Shown one piece after another: positions 8,797 through 16,865 of a stretch of DNA of 64,000 nucleotides; the stretch's first letter is position 1, and each line of letters starts with the position of its first letter. Position numbers and translations under genes: made by a program. The stretch is from an uncultured Agathobacter sp. (GTDB taxonomy: Bacteria > Bacillota > Clostridia > Lachnospirales > Lachnospiraceae): the NCBI GenBank assembly GCA_934307695.1, contig CAKRCS010000005.1:131675-195674 (forward strand). The letters run 5' to 3'. A model generated the notes under the pieces. The model saw nothing but the letters and a program-made list of their open reading frames with translations. It did not search any database and was not told where the DNA came from.

Positions 8797-8876
8797 GACC
8801 ATAACAAAACTGGCACATTTTATTTATTTGACTAAAAAAGTCATAATTTTTTTAAATGTGCCAGTTTTGTTATGGA
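8797..8876. repeat. Large inverted repeat (22-bp arms)
   Basis: A perfect 22-bp arm beginning CCATAACAAAACTGGC pairs with one ending GCCAGTTTTGTTATGG around an AT-rich loop that contains a TGACT-AAAAA-AGTCA mini hairpin. It sits between the regulator and the peptide gene. It could be a bidirectional terminator, a regulatory site, or the trace of a small mobile element. The 467-bp gap 8561-9027 holds no convincing gene other than this and the sites listed next. Confidence 0.8.
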
Positions 8877-8906
8877 TTTAGTTCGATTATGTAGTAGTAT
8901 ATAGGT

Positions 8907-8920
8907 ACAATATATATTGT
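8907..8920. promoter_or_regulatory. Perfect 14-bp palindrome, candidate operator
   Basis: ACAATATATATTGT is its own reverse complement. It lies just upstream of a TATAAT-like hexamer (8924-8929) and about 107 bp before the lanthipeptide precursor start. Its place suggests an operator for the two-HTH protein encoded upstream; no second copy was seen in the window. Confidence 0.4.
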
Positions 8921-8956
8921 TTATATAATGTATGAAGGAAATGCCGAATTTAATCT

Positions 8957-9009
8957 GCAGGAAGCCTGCCCGTAGGTGGAAACTATTATTCGACGCATGA
9001 CACCCATGC
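8957..9009 (+). ncRNA. Structured leader before the precursor gene (candidate)
   Basis: Two compact hairpins are visible: GCAGG-AAG-CCTGC (8957-8969) and GCATG-ACACC-CATGC (8995-9009). The loop CACC (9001-9004) can pair with GGTG at 8975-8978, making a possible pseudoknot directly before the AGAGAGGAGG ribosome site. It matches no riboswitch I recognise. Confidence 0.3.
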
Positions 9010-9027
9010 AAGAGAGGAGGAAAACAT

Positions 9028-9120
9028 ATGAATATTTTATCTTTACAGAAGTTAGGACGTTCTAAATTATGTGCAAAGTGGGCAAGTATTTTTAGCATTG
9101 TTTGCCATGTAAAAAAGTAA
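9028..9120 (+). CDS. Class III lanthipeptide precursor peptide (candidate)
   Basis: This 30-codon gene has a very strong site AGAGAGGAGG eight bases before its ATG. The peptide starts MNILSLQKLG; residues 3-7, ILSLQ, match the ILxLQ leader motif used by class III lanthipeptide synthetases. The rest includes S12-K-L-C15 (a Ser-x2-Cys lanthionine unit) and S20-I-F-S23-I-V-C26 (Ser-x2-Ser-x2-Cys, the labionin pattern), and ends HVKK. A LanKC synthetase and ABC exporter lie downstream. At 30 residues it is shorter than usual class III precursors, so the leader must be short or poorly separated from the core. A terminator-like stem follows within 12 bp. The role is inferred from motif plus context; the product is untested. 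Confidence 0.8.
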   Translation: MNILSLQKLGRSKLCAKWASIFSIVCHVKK

Positions 9121-9131
9121 AATTTTTGCAG

Positions 9132-9175
9132 TAATAAGCCATCGTACCATTGTACACGATGGCTTATTATTTATT
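9132..9175 (+). terminator. Terminator or attenuator after the precursor gene
   Basis: A 14-bp perfect stem, TAATAAGCCATCGT (9132-9145) with ACGATGGCTTATTA (9156-9169), has a 10-base loop and is followed by TTTATTATAATTTT. In RiPP operons such a stem often limits read-through so that precursor mRNA exceeds enzyme mRNA. Confidence 0.75.
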
Positions 9176-9347
9176 ATAATTTTCCGCCTCAAAAATAATC
9201 TGCGCCAAAATGAAACACCTGTCCGGTGAGAGTGAGCCACCATTCCGTTTTACCTTGAGCCAGCATTCCGGTCGCAATGAGCCACTTGCTTTATAATAGA
9301 ATCATGCACAATCATTGTGTAAATCTATTATGAAGGAGGTCATCATT

Positions 9348-9545
9348 ATGACCAATTACCGTGAAATCCTAAGATTATCAAGCTTGGGATTTAGTAACAG
9401 GAACATCGCATTGAGTGTTCCGCGTTCAAGAAATACCGTTGCAAAAGTCTTAAAGCGTGCGCAAGAATTAAAGATCTCTTGGCCGTTATCAGACAATCAA
9501 ACGGATGAAGTTCTTGAAGGCTTGTTTTATCCCCAAAAAGGCGAT
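9348..9545 (+). pseudogene. istA: IS21 transposase IstA, N-terminal fragment
   Basis: About 65 codons survive: MTNYREILRLSSLGFSNRN, NTVAKVLKRAQELKISWPL and LFYPQKG, which match the N-terminal HTH of IstA-type integrases. The ribosome site GAAGGAGG is intact. After about position 9540 the reading passes out of frame into istB sequence and stops at 9626, so the catalytic DDE core is completely missing. Confidence 0.8.
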
Positions 9546-9930
9546 TACACTCAAAAGCGTACCGGATTTACTTATGGATCTGGACATTGCCCATTCAGAG
9601 GACACCTACCGCAAAGTAATGGATAAGTATACCAACCCGGTGCTTCTCATCTTGGATGAATGGATGCTTTTGAAACCGACTGATACAGAACAGAAAGATA
9701 TCTTTGAACTCCTTCATCGGAGACGTAAGAAATCATCCACTATCTTCTGTTCACAGTATGTATTCGGAGAATGGTATGACCAGCTTGGCGGAGAAGCAAG
9801 TCCTCTGGCTGATGCAATCATTGATCGCATCGCACACGATAGTTATCAAATCAACATCACAAGCATTGATACAGAGCATGACAGATCCATGAGTGAAGTA
9901 TATGGTTTAGATAAATCGCTACGAGAATAA
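9546..9930 (+). pseudogene. istB: IS21 helper ATPase IstB, C-terminal fragment
   Basis: The second fragment encodes the IstB AAA+ C-terminal part: PDLLMDLDIAHS, Walker B LLILDEWMLL, then KSSTIFCSQYVFGEWYDQLGG and ADAIIDRIAHDSYQI. The Walker A part is missing, so the ATPase is not functional. The junction with the istA fragment near 9540 marks an internal deletion of most of the element. Confidence 0.85.
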
Positions 9931-10063
9931 ACTCGCATAGATGATTTCCACTTTCGGACATCTGATTTCCAAATTTCCGGAAGTGCGATTTCATCGCACA
10001 AGAATATTCAGGTGAAGTAAAATCCATTAATTGCTCATTGCTGATTAAGGAGATTTAAATATT

Positions 10064-12589
10064 ATGATAGAAGAAATGTTATATTATTTATTTACTAATA
10101 GAAAATATTATGATGGAATTAAATATGCAAAGTGGAATAACAGCAAGAAGTTCTTGTCGATTGTAAAGAAATATGTCGATAATAGTTATGTTATTTCAGA
10201 GGATGATGTTTATATATTTTTTAGTAAAAAGGATGCCGATCTCCCAATGCAAGGGTGGAAGATTCATGTTTCGACCTGCTTGGAAGATATGGATGCGGTT
10301 ATAGACAATACTGTGAAATATATTATAGATCAAAACGTATCATTCAAAATTATAAAGTGTAGAGAACTATATACATTATTTTCTCAAAAGATGTTTCCAC
10401 GTGAAAATTATGGAAAGCTAATAACAATATACCCTAAAAACCAAAAGGAATTTAAGAAACTTATAAAACAATTATATAAGATATTGCGAATATATAAAGG
10501 CCCTAGAATTTTATCGGATCGCAGATATAAATATGATTGTACTACGTTATATTATAGGTATGGTGGAATAAAGCCTATTTGTAAACTTGATTCATTGGGG
10601 AGATTGCATACTTATATTTGCGATGATAAAAAAAGAGAAATTGAAGATATTAGATACCCTTTCTATAATTTACCTGAGTTTGTGAAAGATCCTTTTTCAA
10701 AAGAAAAAATTAAAAAATCGAAATTGTTAAAAGAGTACAAAGTCATTGAGGCAATAGAATTTAAAAATAGTGGGGGTATATATAGAGCTGAAAAGGATAG
10801 CATACCATATATTATAAAGGAGGCAAGACCATATACAGTTCTGGTGACATCCCAAATAGATGCTGTAAAACTTAGACAGAAAGAGGTTGAGGTATTAGAT
10901 TTACTAAAAAAAGAAAAGTGCATTCCGCGACTGAAAGATGCTTTTTGGGACACAGAACATTTTTTCTTGATTGAGGAATATTGTGAAGGAGAAACTCTTA
11001 ATAATTATATAATGTTCAATAACAGTTATTTAAGAAAACAAGGCATAGACAAGATTGAGGCATATATAAAGAGTATAATTAAAATATTTGGGCAATTAGC
11101 TGATTTTTTGGCAAGACTAGAGGAAGATGATATTGAAGTTAATGATTTAACAGCAGACAATATTTTGATTTGCACTAATAATGTAATTAAATTTATTGAT
11201 TTAGAAGGAGCGGGGAGAAACGTAGAGGAACTGGCTGTATCAAAACACACAAGTGGTAAGAAAAATACTTCTTTTGTAGAATTTGCAAAATTACTTTTTT
11301 ATTGTATTTTTGGAAAAGGAGAAATTTTAGAAATTGATATATCCTTTTTTGAAGTTTTTTGGCAAGAGTTACTTAGTGAGTATATAGGTGCGACAGATAC
11401 GCTTTATAATATTTCAAAGAAATTAGTAAATGGAGAATATAGTAAATTTAGAAATGTGTCAGAGGTCTTAAGACAGATTAAAACCAGATGTTCTCGAAAA
11501 GAAAGAAAAATGACTTTACAAGAGCGAATGGACACATATAATAAGTGTATTACGGAATTGTATAATGGAATACGGATATCAAAGGGACAAGTAATGGGTA
11601 CGATATATCCGTGTAACCCGTTTATTGAAAATGAATGTAATATATCGAATGGTGCATTGGGAATAGAATTTTCGTTAAAAAGGGTTTCGGGTAAAAATAC
11701 TGAAAAATTCAACTTCAATTATACTCTTCCAGGATTGTACACTGGGGCTGCAGGAGCTATGTGGATCTTCCTGGAAAATGAAAATATCTTTGGTGCAGAA
11801 AGTTTGTTTCAGAATTATATTATGAATAATATTAATAGCAAAGATATATCGTTGTATTCTGGAATGTCAGGAATTGGAATTGCTCTATTAAAATTCTATA
11901 TTATTAATAAAAATGAAGAAATTATGCATTCTATCCTAGATATAGAAGGAAAAATCGATTCGTTTTTAGAACTAAATGATATAAAGAATATTGGCTTAAA
12001 ATTTGGAAGAGCGGGTGTGAGTTTATTTTATTTATATTTAGCTATTGTAACTAAAGAACAGAAATATATGGAAAAGACATATGACTTATTATTCAAAGAA
12101 TTAACCTTTATAGTCCCCCGAAATGATGGAAGAATAGACCTTCCAGATGAGATAGATGGGCTAAAGGCTTCTCCTTATTTCTTGGAAGGAACAGCAGGAC
12201 TATTGGCTGTAATAGTACGATATAACTTTTGCGATTCAAATAAGAAATTGGAGCCCTGGATTGATAAACTGGCAACTGGAATTTTCTATAAACAGGTTAC
12301 ATCAGCTACACTTTTTTATGGACTGTCAGGAATTGGTAATACGCTTTTAGACTGTTACTATTATACTGGAAATAGGAAATATTATGATGAGGCAATTCAG
12401 ATGGCAGATGTATGTTGTCTGTACAAAAGTAAAATTGGGAAAGACTCTTATCTAGTGGCAGATGTTTTTAATATGAAATTATCTGCGGATTTGGGATACG
12501 GTGCTGCTGGAATAATGCTTTTCCTAAACAGAATTATTAAACGGGAGAAATATAATTTTTGCTTTTTTTTAGATGAAATAATGCAATAA
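10064..12589 (+). CDS. Class III lanthipeptide synthetase (LanKC)
   Basis: LanKC enzymes phosphorylate Ser/Thr of a precursor, eliminate phosphate and close thioether rings. The 841-residue protein has the three expected parts. An N-terminal lyase-like region spans about 1-215. A Ser/Thr kinase-like domain spans about 225-500, with Lys252 in YIIKEARP, the catalytic-loop equivalent NDLTADNIL with Asp361 and Asn366, and the metal-binding equivalent FIDLEGAG with Asp379. A LanC-like cyclase spans about 535-841 with repeated Gly motifs (GLYTGAAGAM, LYSGMSGIGIALL, FLEGTAGLLA, FYGLSGIGNTLLD, LGYGAAGIML). The Cys-His zinc ligands of class I, II and IV cyclases are absent, which marks class III. The site AAGGAG fits the ATG. 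AT-rich, unlike flanking core genes. Confidence 0.88.
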   Translation: MIEEMLYYLFTNRKYYDGIKYAKWNNSKKFLSIVKKYVDNSYVISEDDVYIFFSKKDADLPMQGWKIHVSTCLEDMDAVIDNTVKYIIDQNVSFKIIKCRELYTLFSQKMFPRENYGKLITIYPKNQKEFKKLIKQLYKILRIYKGPRILSDRRYKYDCTTLYYRYGGIKPICKLDSLGRLHTYICDDKKREIEDIRYPFYNLPEFVKDPFSKEKIKKSKLLKEYKVIEAIEFKNSGGIYRAEKDSIPYIIKEARPYTVLVTSQIDAVKLRQKEVEVLDLLKKEKCIPRLKDAFWDTEHFFLIEEYCEGETLNNYIMFNNSYLRKQGIDKIEAYIKSIIKIFGQLADFLARLEEDDIEVNDLTADNILICTNNVIKFIDLEGAGRNVEELAVSKHTSGKKNTSFVEFAKLLFYCIFGKGEILEIDISFFEVFWQELLSEYIGATDTLYNISKKLVNGEYSKFRNVSEVLRQIKTRCSRKERKMTLQERMDTYNKCITELYNGIRISKGQVMGTIYPCNPFIENECNISNGALGIEFSLKRVSGKNTEKFNFNYTLPGLYTGAAGAMWIFLENENIFGAESLFQNYIMNNINSKDISLYSGMSGIGIALLKFYIINKNEEIMHSILDIEGKIDSFLELNDIKNIGLKFGRAGVSLFYLYLAIVTKEQKYMEKTYDLLFKELTFIVPRNDGRIDLPDEIDGLKASPYFLEGTAGLLAVIVRYNFCDSNKKLEPWIDKLATGIFYKQVTSATLFYGLSGIGNTLLDCYYYTGNRKYYDEAIQMADVCCLYKSKIGKDSYLVADVFNMKLSADLGYGAAGIMLFLNRIIKREKYNFCFFLDEIMQ

Positions 12590-12613
12590 AAGCTTGAAGG
12601 GATGGATAATATT

Positions 12614-14203
12614 ATGTATAAAGAGATTTTAAGAAAAAACAAAATTGTAATTATAGTTACAGTAGTGCTGTCGATTTTCAATTCGGGAATGTATGTATAC
12701 GCGGGATATGCCCTATCTTTTTTATTTAAAGACTATGATAAAAATATGAAGTGGACATTATTAATAAAAAACGCTTTCATGGTACTGCTTATTTGGATCT
12801 GTACGTTGACAATTATGTATATATATTCAGTTTTACAGCAAAAAGTTGTATGTAAAATGAAAAACGATTTACGGGAACTTATGGCGTATAAAATTATATC
12901 TATGGATTGTGAGGACTATTCTCAACGAGATACAGGAAACTATTTATCTTGGATGACAAATGATGTTGAACAGATTAGTAAACAGGTTTTTTATAATTTA
13001 TTTGGCATAGTTGAAGCCGTTGGTCAAACAGTATTCTCACTTTTTGCCCTATTTTATTTAGGTATTGGAATAGGAATTACAGCTATTATATTATTTGCTT
13101 TTATGGCGGTAGTTCCACAGTTAGCGGCGAAAGGTCTAGAGCAGAAGAATGAGATTATGTCTAAAGAAAGTGAGGTGGCAACCGAGAAATACAAAGAATA
13201 TATAGGCGGATATATTCTTTTCTATTTGTCTAATAGACAAAATTATTTTGTGAATCAAATGAAAAATATATCCCAAAGGCAAGAAGATGCGGTATTTAAG
13301 AAAGAAAGAAAAGCAGTTAGTGTTGATATAGCCGGAGCATCGATAAGTTTATTAAGCCAAATTGTAATGATAGTTGTTACGATAGGAATGTCATTGATTG
13401 GTACAACGCAAGTAGGTGCGGTTTTGTCAGTAGGAAATCTTGGACAGACCTTTTTTAGTAATGTAGGATCTTCCGTAGAGGCAATAATTACTGCTAAGTC
13501 ATCTAAAAAAATATGGGAAAAATATAGAGTTGATAAAAGAAAACAAATTGGAAAAGAGATAACAAAAGCAAATAAATCAATAAAGGTTAGCCATTTAAAT
13601 TATTCATATGATACTCGAAAGGTTATATCTAATATAAATTTCGAGTTTTTAAAAGGAAAAAATTATGCAATTATCGGAGAAAGTGGTGCTGGAAAAACCA
13701 CATTGGGAAAAATTCTTTCCGGTATGATAAAAAATTATGAGGGAAGTGTTAAATTTGATGATCTAGAACTTAGCCAAATAACGAAAACATCATTGTTCAA
13801 CTATATAACATATGTAGATCAGAATGTATATATATTTGGAGAAAGTATTAGATTTAATATTACCTTAGGAAAGAATTTCCCAGATGATGTGATATGGAGT
13901 GTGTTAGAGAGATGCAACTTGGACAAATTTGTTAATAATTTAGAGGGGCGTCTCGAATATGTATTAGAGGAGGGCGGAAGAAATTTGTCAGGAGGGCAAA
14001 GGCAAAGATTAGCACTTGCTAGAGCATTAATAAGAAATGTTTCATACATAATTTTAGATGAAGGAACATCTGCCTTAGATAGAAAAAGTGCAATTCAAAT
14101 TGAGGATGCATTGTTATCTGATACTGAAGTGTGTGTAATAATTATTTCACATCATTTGAGCGAGAGTACTATTTGTAAATTGGATGGGTCGGTATTATTA
14201 TAA
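12614..14203 (+). CDS. ABC exporter (permease-ATPase fusion), probable lanthipeptide transporter
   Basis: This half-size exporter of about 529 residues has six transmembrane helices (about residues 10-300) fused to an ATPase domain. Visible are Walker A GESGAGKTT, Q-loop YVDQN, signature LSGGQRQR, Walker B YIILDEGTSAL and the switch His in IIISHH. It lacks an N-terminal C39 peptidase domain, so it would export without cutting a double-Gly leader, as is usual for class III systems. It starts just after lanKC; the ATG at 12614 is preferred over 12602 because the AAGGG site abuts the latter. It shares AT-rich composition with lanKC, so both likely form one operon. Export of the modified peptide is inferred from position. 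Confidence 0.8.
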   Translation: MYKEILRKNKIVIIVTVVLSIFNSGMYVYAGYALSFLFKDYDKNMKWTLLIKNAFMVLLIWICTLTIMYIYSVLQQKVVCKMKNDLRELMAYKIISMDCEDYSQRDTGNYLSWMTNDVEQISKQVFYNLFGIVEAVGQTVFSLFALFYLGIGIGITAIILFAFMAVVPQLAAKGLEQKNEIMSKESEVATEKYKEYIGGYILFYLSNRQNYFVNQMKNISQRQEDAVFKKERKAVSVDIAGASISLLSQIVMIVVTIGMSLIGTTQVGAVLSVGNLGQTFFSNVGSSVEAIITAKSSKKIWEKYRVDKRKQIGKEITKANKSIKVSHLNYSYDTRKVISNINFEFLKGKNYAIIGESGAGKTTLGKILSGMIKNYEGSVKFDDLELSQITKTSLFNYITYVDQNVYIFGESIRFNITLGKNFPDDVIWSVLERCNLDKFVNNLEGRLEYVLEEGGRNLSGGQRQRLALARALIRNVSYIILDEGTSALDRKSAIQIEDALLSDTEVCVIIISHHLSESTICKLDGSVLL

Positions 14204-14323
14204 AATAGTGTAAGCAAAAATAAACTGTTGGATTATTGATAGTTGCATTACACATGAATATAATGATATATTTTTTAGAAGCTATGATTATGTGATTCAG
14301 CGTAATATCTTGATATTTCATAC

Positions 14324-14401
14324 GAGAAGAGTATCGTTTATAATCCGGAGTACAAGGGCATCTGGCTGGATGTGTACCTTAAGGATGATAAGATGCTGTA
14401 A
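14324..14401 (+). pseudogene. Fragment of Rpn/PD-(D/E)XK transposase
   Basis: An open stretch reads KSIVYNPEYKGIWLDVYLKDD then stops. This resembles the early conserved block of Rpn-type recombination-promoting nucleases common in Lachnospiraceae. Only about 25 codons survive and there is no start or remainder, so it is a scrap of a mobile gene at the island's right edge. The rest of the 284-bp gap 14204-14487 shows nothing else I can support. Confidence 0.45.
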
Positions 14402-14487
14402 AGACAATAGGTGATATCTTAACGGAAAGTGACAGTAAACTATCGGATATTTATTGTAATGGTTTTTGTGATGTACGGAGGTAGGGT

Positions 14488-16089
14488 GTGTATCGTTATA
14501 TTATTAAAAACAAGGGATTATATTTCGGGTATGCGATTTTACTTGTTATCTCTTCTACGATGAGTATTTTCTTTGCGTTTGTTTTAAGCGAGATTATTAA
14601 TTGTGCTGCGGAAGGAAACTTGCAGAGGCTTGTGCGGGTATTGGTTGTCGGAATTGTTTTTTTATTAGTGACTGTATTTTCGGAATACTTTTACGGTATC
14701 ACAAAAAACAAGCTGATTCGCAGCGCCAGACAGGACTTAAAGCATGATTTGTTTGATAAAATCCTGCACAAGCGCGTAACTGATTTTGAAAGCAGGAATA
14801 CAGGGGATTACATGAATGACCTGCAGAACAACCTCAATATGTATGAGGATCTGTATTTCAATAATATCTTGCAGATACCGATGATCGCATTTTCATTTTT
14901 TGTGGCGGTAATTACCTGTATATATATAAAGCCATTGATGCTTCTGCTGATCCTTGTGATCGGTGTTTTTACAGCGCTGTTTGTAAAGCATGCCGGGAAA
15001 AGGCTGGAGCGGAGCACAGGTGGTTATGCAGAACAGTCTGCATCTTATTCGGGAGAAATTAAGGATGATTTTCGCGGCTATCGGATCATCAGCTCTTATC
15101 TTTTGTATGATGAGATCATCCGGAGGCACAATCAAGCAAATGAAAAACTGGAAAGGGCAAAAGAGATAAACGGCAATGACAAGACGGCGTTTCTTTGCCT
15201 GAATGAACTTATCGGGCTGACATCTACCGTGATTATCATGGCATTTGCGGCTTACTTTGCAATTAAAGGAAGCTTCAACGTCGGAATGGTCATTGCTTTC
15301 GGACAAATTTCCGGGAAAATTATTTCTCCTATTATGACAGCATCGGATACCTGGATTCGATTCAAATCATCAAAAAAGCTGACAGAAAAATATATGACTA
15401 TCCTCAAGAGCGAAGAGCGTGATTATCAAAAGCGAGAAAAACAAGCAGTATACGGAGACATTAGACTGACGGATGTTTCGCTTACTTTTGGCGAGAAGAA
15501 AGGAGTCAGCCATTTCTCGGCTGTATTTGAAAAGGGAAAGAAATACCTTGTGGTTGGAGAGAGCGGTTCCGGTAAGAGTACGCTGTTAAATATTCTTTCG
15601 GGTTTATATGACGGATATGTGGGGGAAGTCATGCTGGAGGATGAGAATCTAAAACAGGTGGAAAGAAACTCCCTAAGCAACTTGGTGAGTCTGGCAAGTC
15701 AGGAGGTATTTCTATTTAACGATACCATTCGGAATAACATCACACTGTTCAGAGATTATTCTGACGAGCAGATACATAATGTCTTAAGGCAGTGCGGGCT
15801 GGAAAATCTGATCCGGGAGCTTCCGGATGGTTTGGATACATTAGTTAGCGAGAATGGTTCTAATTTTTCTGGTGGGGAAAAGCAGAGGATCAATTTGGCG
15901 AGAGCATTTATCAGGGATAGTAAAATATTGCTTTTGGATGAAGTGTCTGCCAATTTGGATGGAGGAACTACGGATTTCATTGAGAAAACCGTTCTTGCGT
16001 TGGAGGGGAAAACGGTGATTTCCGTGGCACACAAAATGCCTGAAAAGCTGGCTGAACTTTATGATGAAGTTATCCGGGTGGGAGCGTAA
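14488..16089 (+). CDS. ABC exporter (permease-ATPase fusion), second copy
   Basis: A 533-residue half-transporter has six membrane helices and one ATPase domain: Walker A GESGSGKST, Q-loop SLASQEV, signature FSGGEKQR, Walker B ILLLDEVSANL and H-loop ISVAHKM. It starts at GTG 14488, with GGAGG at 14477-14481 giving ideal spacing. Its composition is closer to the core genome than the exporter at 12614, so it may have been present before the island. It could pair with that exporter as a heterodimer, confer immunity, or have an unrelated substrate. The substrate cannot be told from sequence. Confidence 0.8.
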   Translation: MYRYIIKNKGLYFGYAILLVISSTMSIFFAFVLSEIINCAAEGNLQRLVRVLVVGIVFLLVTVFSEYFYGITKNKLIRSARQDLKHDLFDKILHKRVTDFESRNTGDYMNDLQNNLNMYEDLYFNNILQIPMIAFSFFVAVITCIYIKPLMLLLILVIGVFTALFVKHAGKRLERSTGGYAEQSASYSGEIKDDFRGYRIISSYLLYDEIIRRHNQANEKLERAKEINGNDKTAFLCLNELIGLTSTVIIMAFAAYFAIKGSFNVGMVIAFGQISGKIISPIMTASDTWIRFKSSKKLTEKYMTILKSEERDYQKREKQAVYGDIRLTDVSLTFGEKKGVSHFSAVFEKGKKYLVVGESGSGKSTLLNILSGLYDGYVGEVMLEDENLKQVERNSLSNLVSLASQEVFLFNDTIRNNITLFRDYSDEQIHNVLRQCGLENLIRELPDGLDTLVSENGSNFSGGEKQRINLARAFIRDSKILLLDEVSANLDGGTTDFIEKTVLALEGKTVISVAHKMPEKLAELYDEVIRVGA

Positions 16090-16207
16090 AAGCTCTTTCC
16101 ATAAAGACAACAGAGGAATCCGTGTTTTACATTGCTTATAAAGGGGGATGCACTTGCCAATTACATCAGGGAATATAAATTACAATATTAACGAGGAGAG
16201 TATAAGT

Positions 16208-16561
16208 ATGAAGGAAGAACTGAGCGCACTTGTTGAGACAGCGAAGGAAAAGATAGCAGAGTTTCCGGCTGCGGAACAGGTCGTTGTGGTAAAAACGGCA
16301 CAGGATAACGTATACGCTTTTGCCAATGATGTGTTGGGCAAAGGGGAGAAGGACGAGCGCACCTTTTTGAAGGGACTCTGCGACAAGGGAGAGACCGAAC
16401 TTGCCTATGTGGTATGTGTATGGAAAAATGGCGGTGTCGAGATCCCGGCAATGCACTTTTTGAAGCTGATCTTAGAGGCAGATCCGAAGAATGCCAAGAC
16501 ATGTCTGGCTGTGGAGGGCGAAAACGGAATCGAGGAGCGTGTACTGGAGGCTTGCTTATAA
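16208..16561 (+). CDS. Conserved small protein, unknown function
   Basis: The 117-residue product is acidic and mixed alpha/beta by eye, with no membrane segment or signal peptide. It begins MKEELSALVETAKEKIAEFP and contains DVLGKGEKDERTFLKGLCDKG. The start at 16208 has a GAGGAG site; an earlier start at 16148 would add an unlikely N-terminal extension. A terminator at 16585-16612 closes it, so it is likely a single-gene unit. I do not recognise the family. Confidence 0.65.
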   Translation: MKEELSALVETAKEKIAEFPAAEQVVVVKTAQDNVYAFANDVLGKGEKDERTFLKGLCDKGETELAYVVCVWKNGGVEIPAMHFLKLILEADPKNAKTCLAVEGENGIEERVLEACL

Positions 16562-16584
16562 CGAATTTATTATAGAGAACGATA

Positions 16585-16612
16585 ACCGTCTGTCGAATGA
16601 CAGGCGGTTTTG
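16585..16612 (+). terminator. Rho-independent terminator
   Basis: ACCGTCTGTC (16585-16594) pairs with GACAGGCGGT (16599-16608) around a GAAT loop, followed by TTTGCTTT. Confidence 0.8.
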
Positions 16613-16709
16613 CTTTATATGAAATTGATATGCAATAAATGAATGATAGTAATATAAAAACATAACATACGGTTATGAAACTTATAACAAAGTGCGATAA
16701 AGAATGCAG

Positions 16710-16829
16710 TTGAAAAATTACCCCCCTTACTATATGATATAATGAGCGTAGCGAAATTATATCAGACGCGGAGTGCGAAGCACGGATGCGCATAAGGCAT
16801 CATCTATCATGTGCGAAAGCACATGATAG
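16710..16829 (+). promoter_or_regulatory. Promoter and two hairpins before leuB
   Basis: TTGAAA (16710-16715), a 17-bp spacer and TATGAT (16733-16738) form a plausible promoter. Two strong hairpins follow in the untranslated leader: TGATATAAT / ATTATATCA (16735-16764) and CTATCATGTGC-GAAA-GCACATGATAG (16804-16829, 11-bp perfect stem with tetraloop). No T-box or leader peptide rich in Leu/Val/Ile codons was found, so control by these hairpins is only a possibility. Confidence 0.45.
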
Positions 16830-16865
16830 TAACAATGGATTTATTATATGAAGAGAGGTATTGAT

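Larger units (their letters stand above)
9220..10000 (+). mobile_element. Remnant IS21-family insertion sequence
   Basis: The left end starts at about 9220 with TGTCCGGTGAGAGTGAGCC and carries three short direct repeats of the type TGAGCCAxCATTCCG (9232-9285), as IS21 ends do. The interior is a fused istA/istB remnant. The right side (9941-10000) carries a different repeat set, GATTTCCACTTTCGG and GATTTCCAAATTTCCGG. The mismatch of left and right ends suggests either one element with a big internal deletion and lost end, or two IS21 elements joined. It separates the precursor gene from lanKC. Confidence 0.75.

Noticed and set aside
8928..9000. Very short frames of 15 and 22 codons upstream of the precursor gene
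   Set aside because: No ribosome site, and they overlap the structured leader; a regulatory leader peptide is possible but unsupported.
10064..12589. Plain Ser/Thr kinase as the identity of the large island gene
   Set aside because: The C-terminal 300 residues carry repeated LanC-type Gly motifs and the N-terminal region matches a lyase-like domain, so LanKC fits better.
16710..16865. Leader before leuB considered as a Leu T-box or attenuator
   Set aside because: No T-box sequence, no Stem I motifs and no Leu-rich leader peptide; only hairpins.
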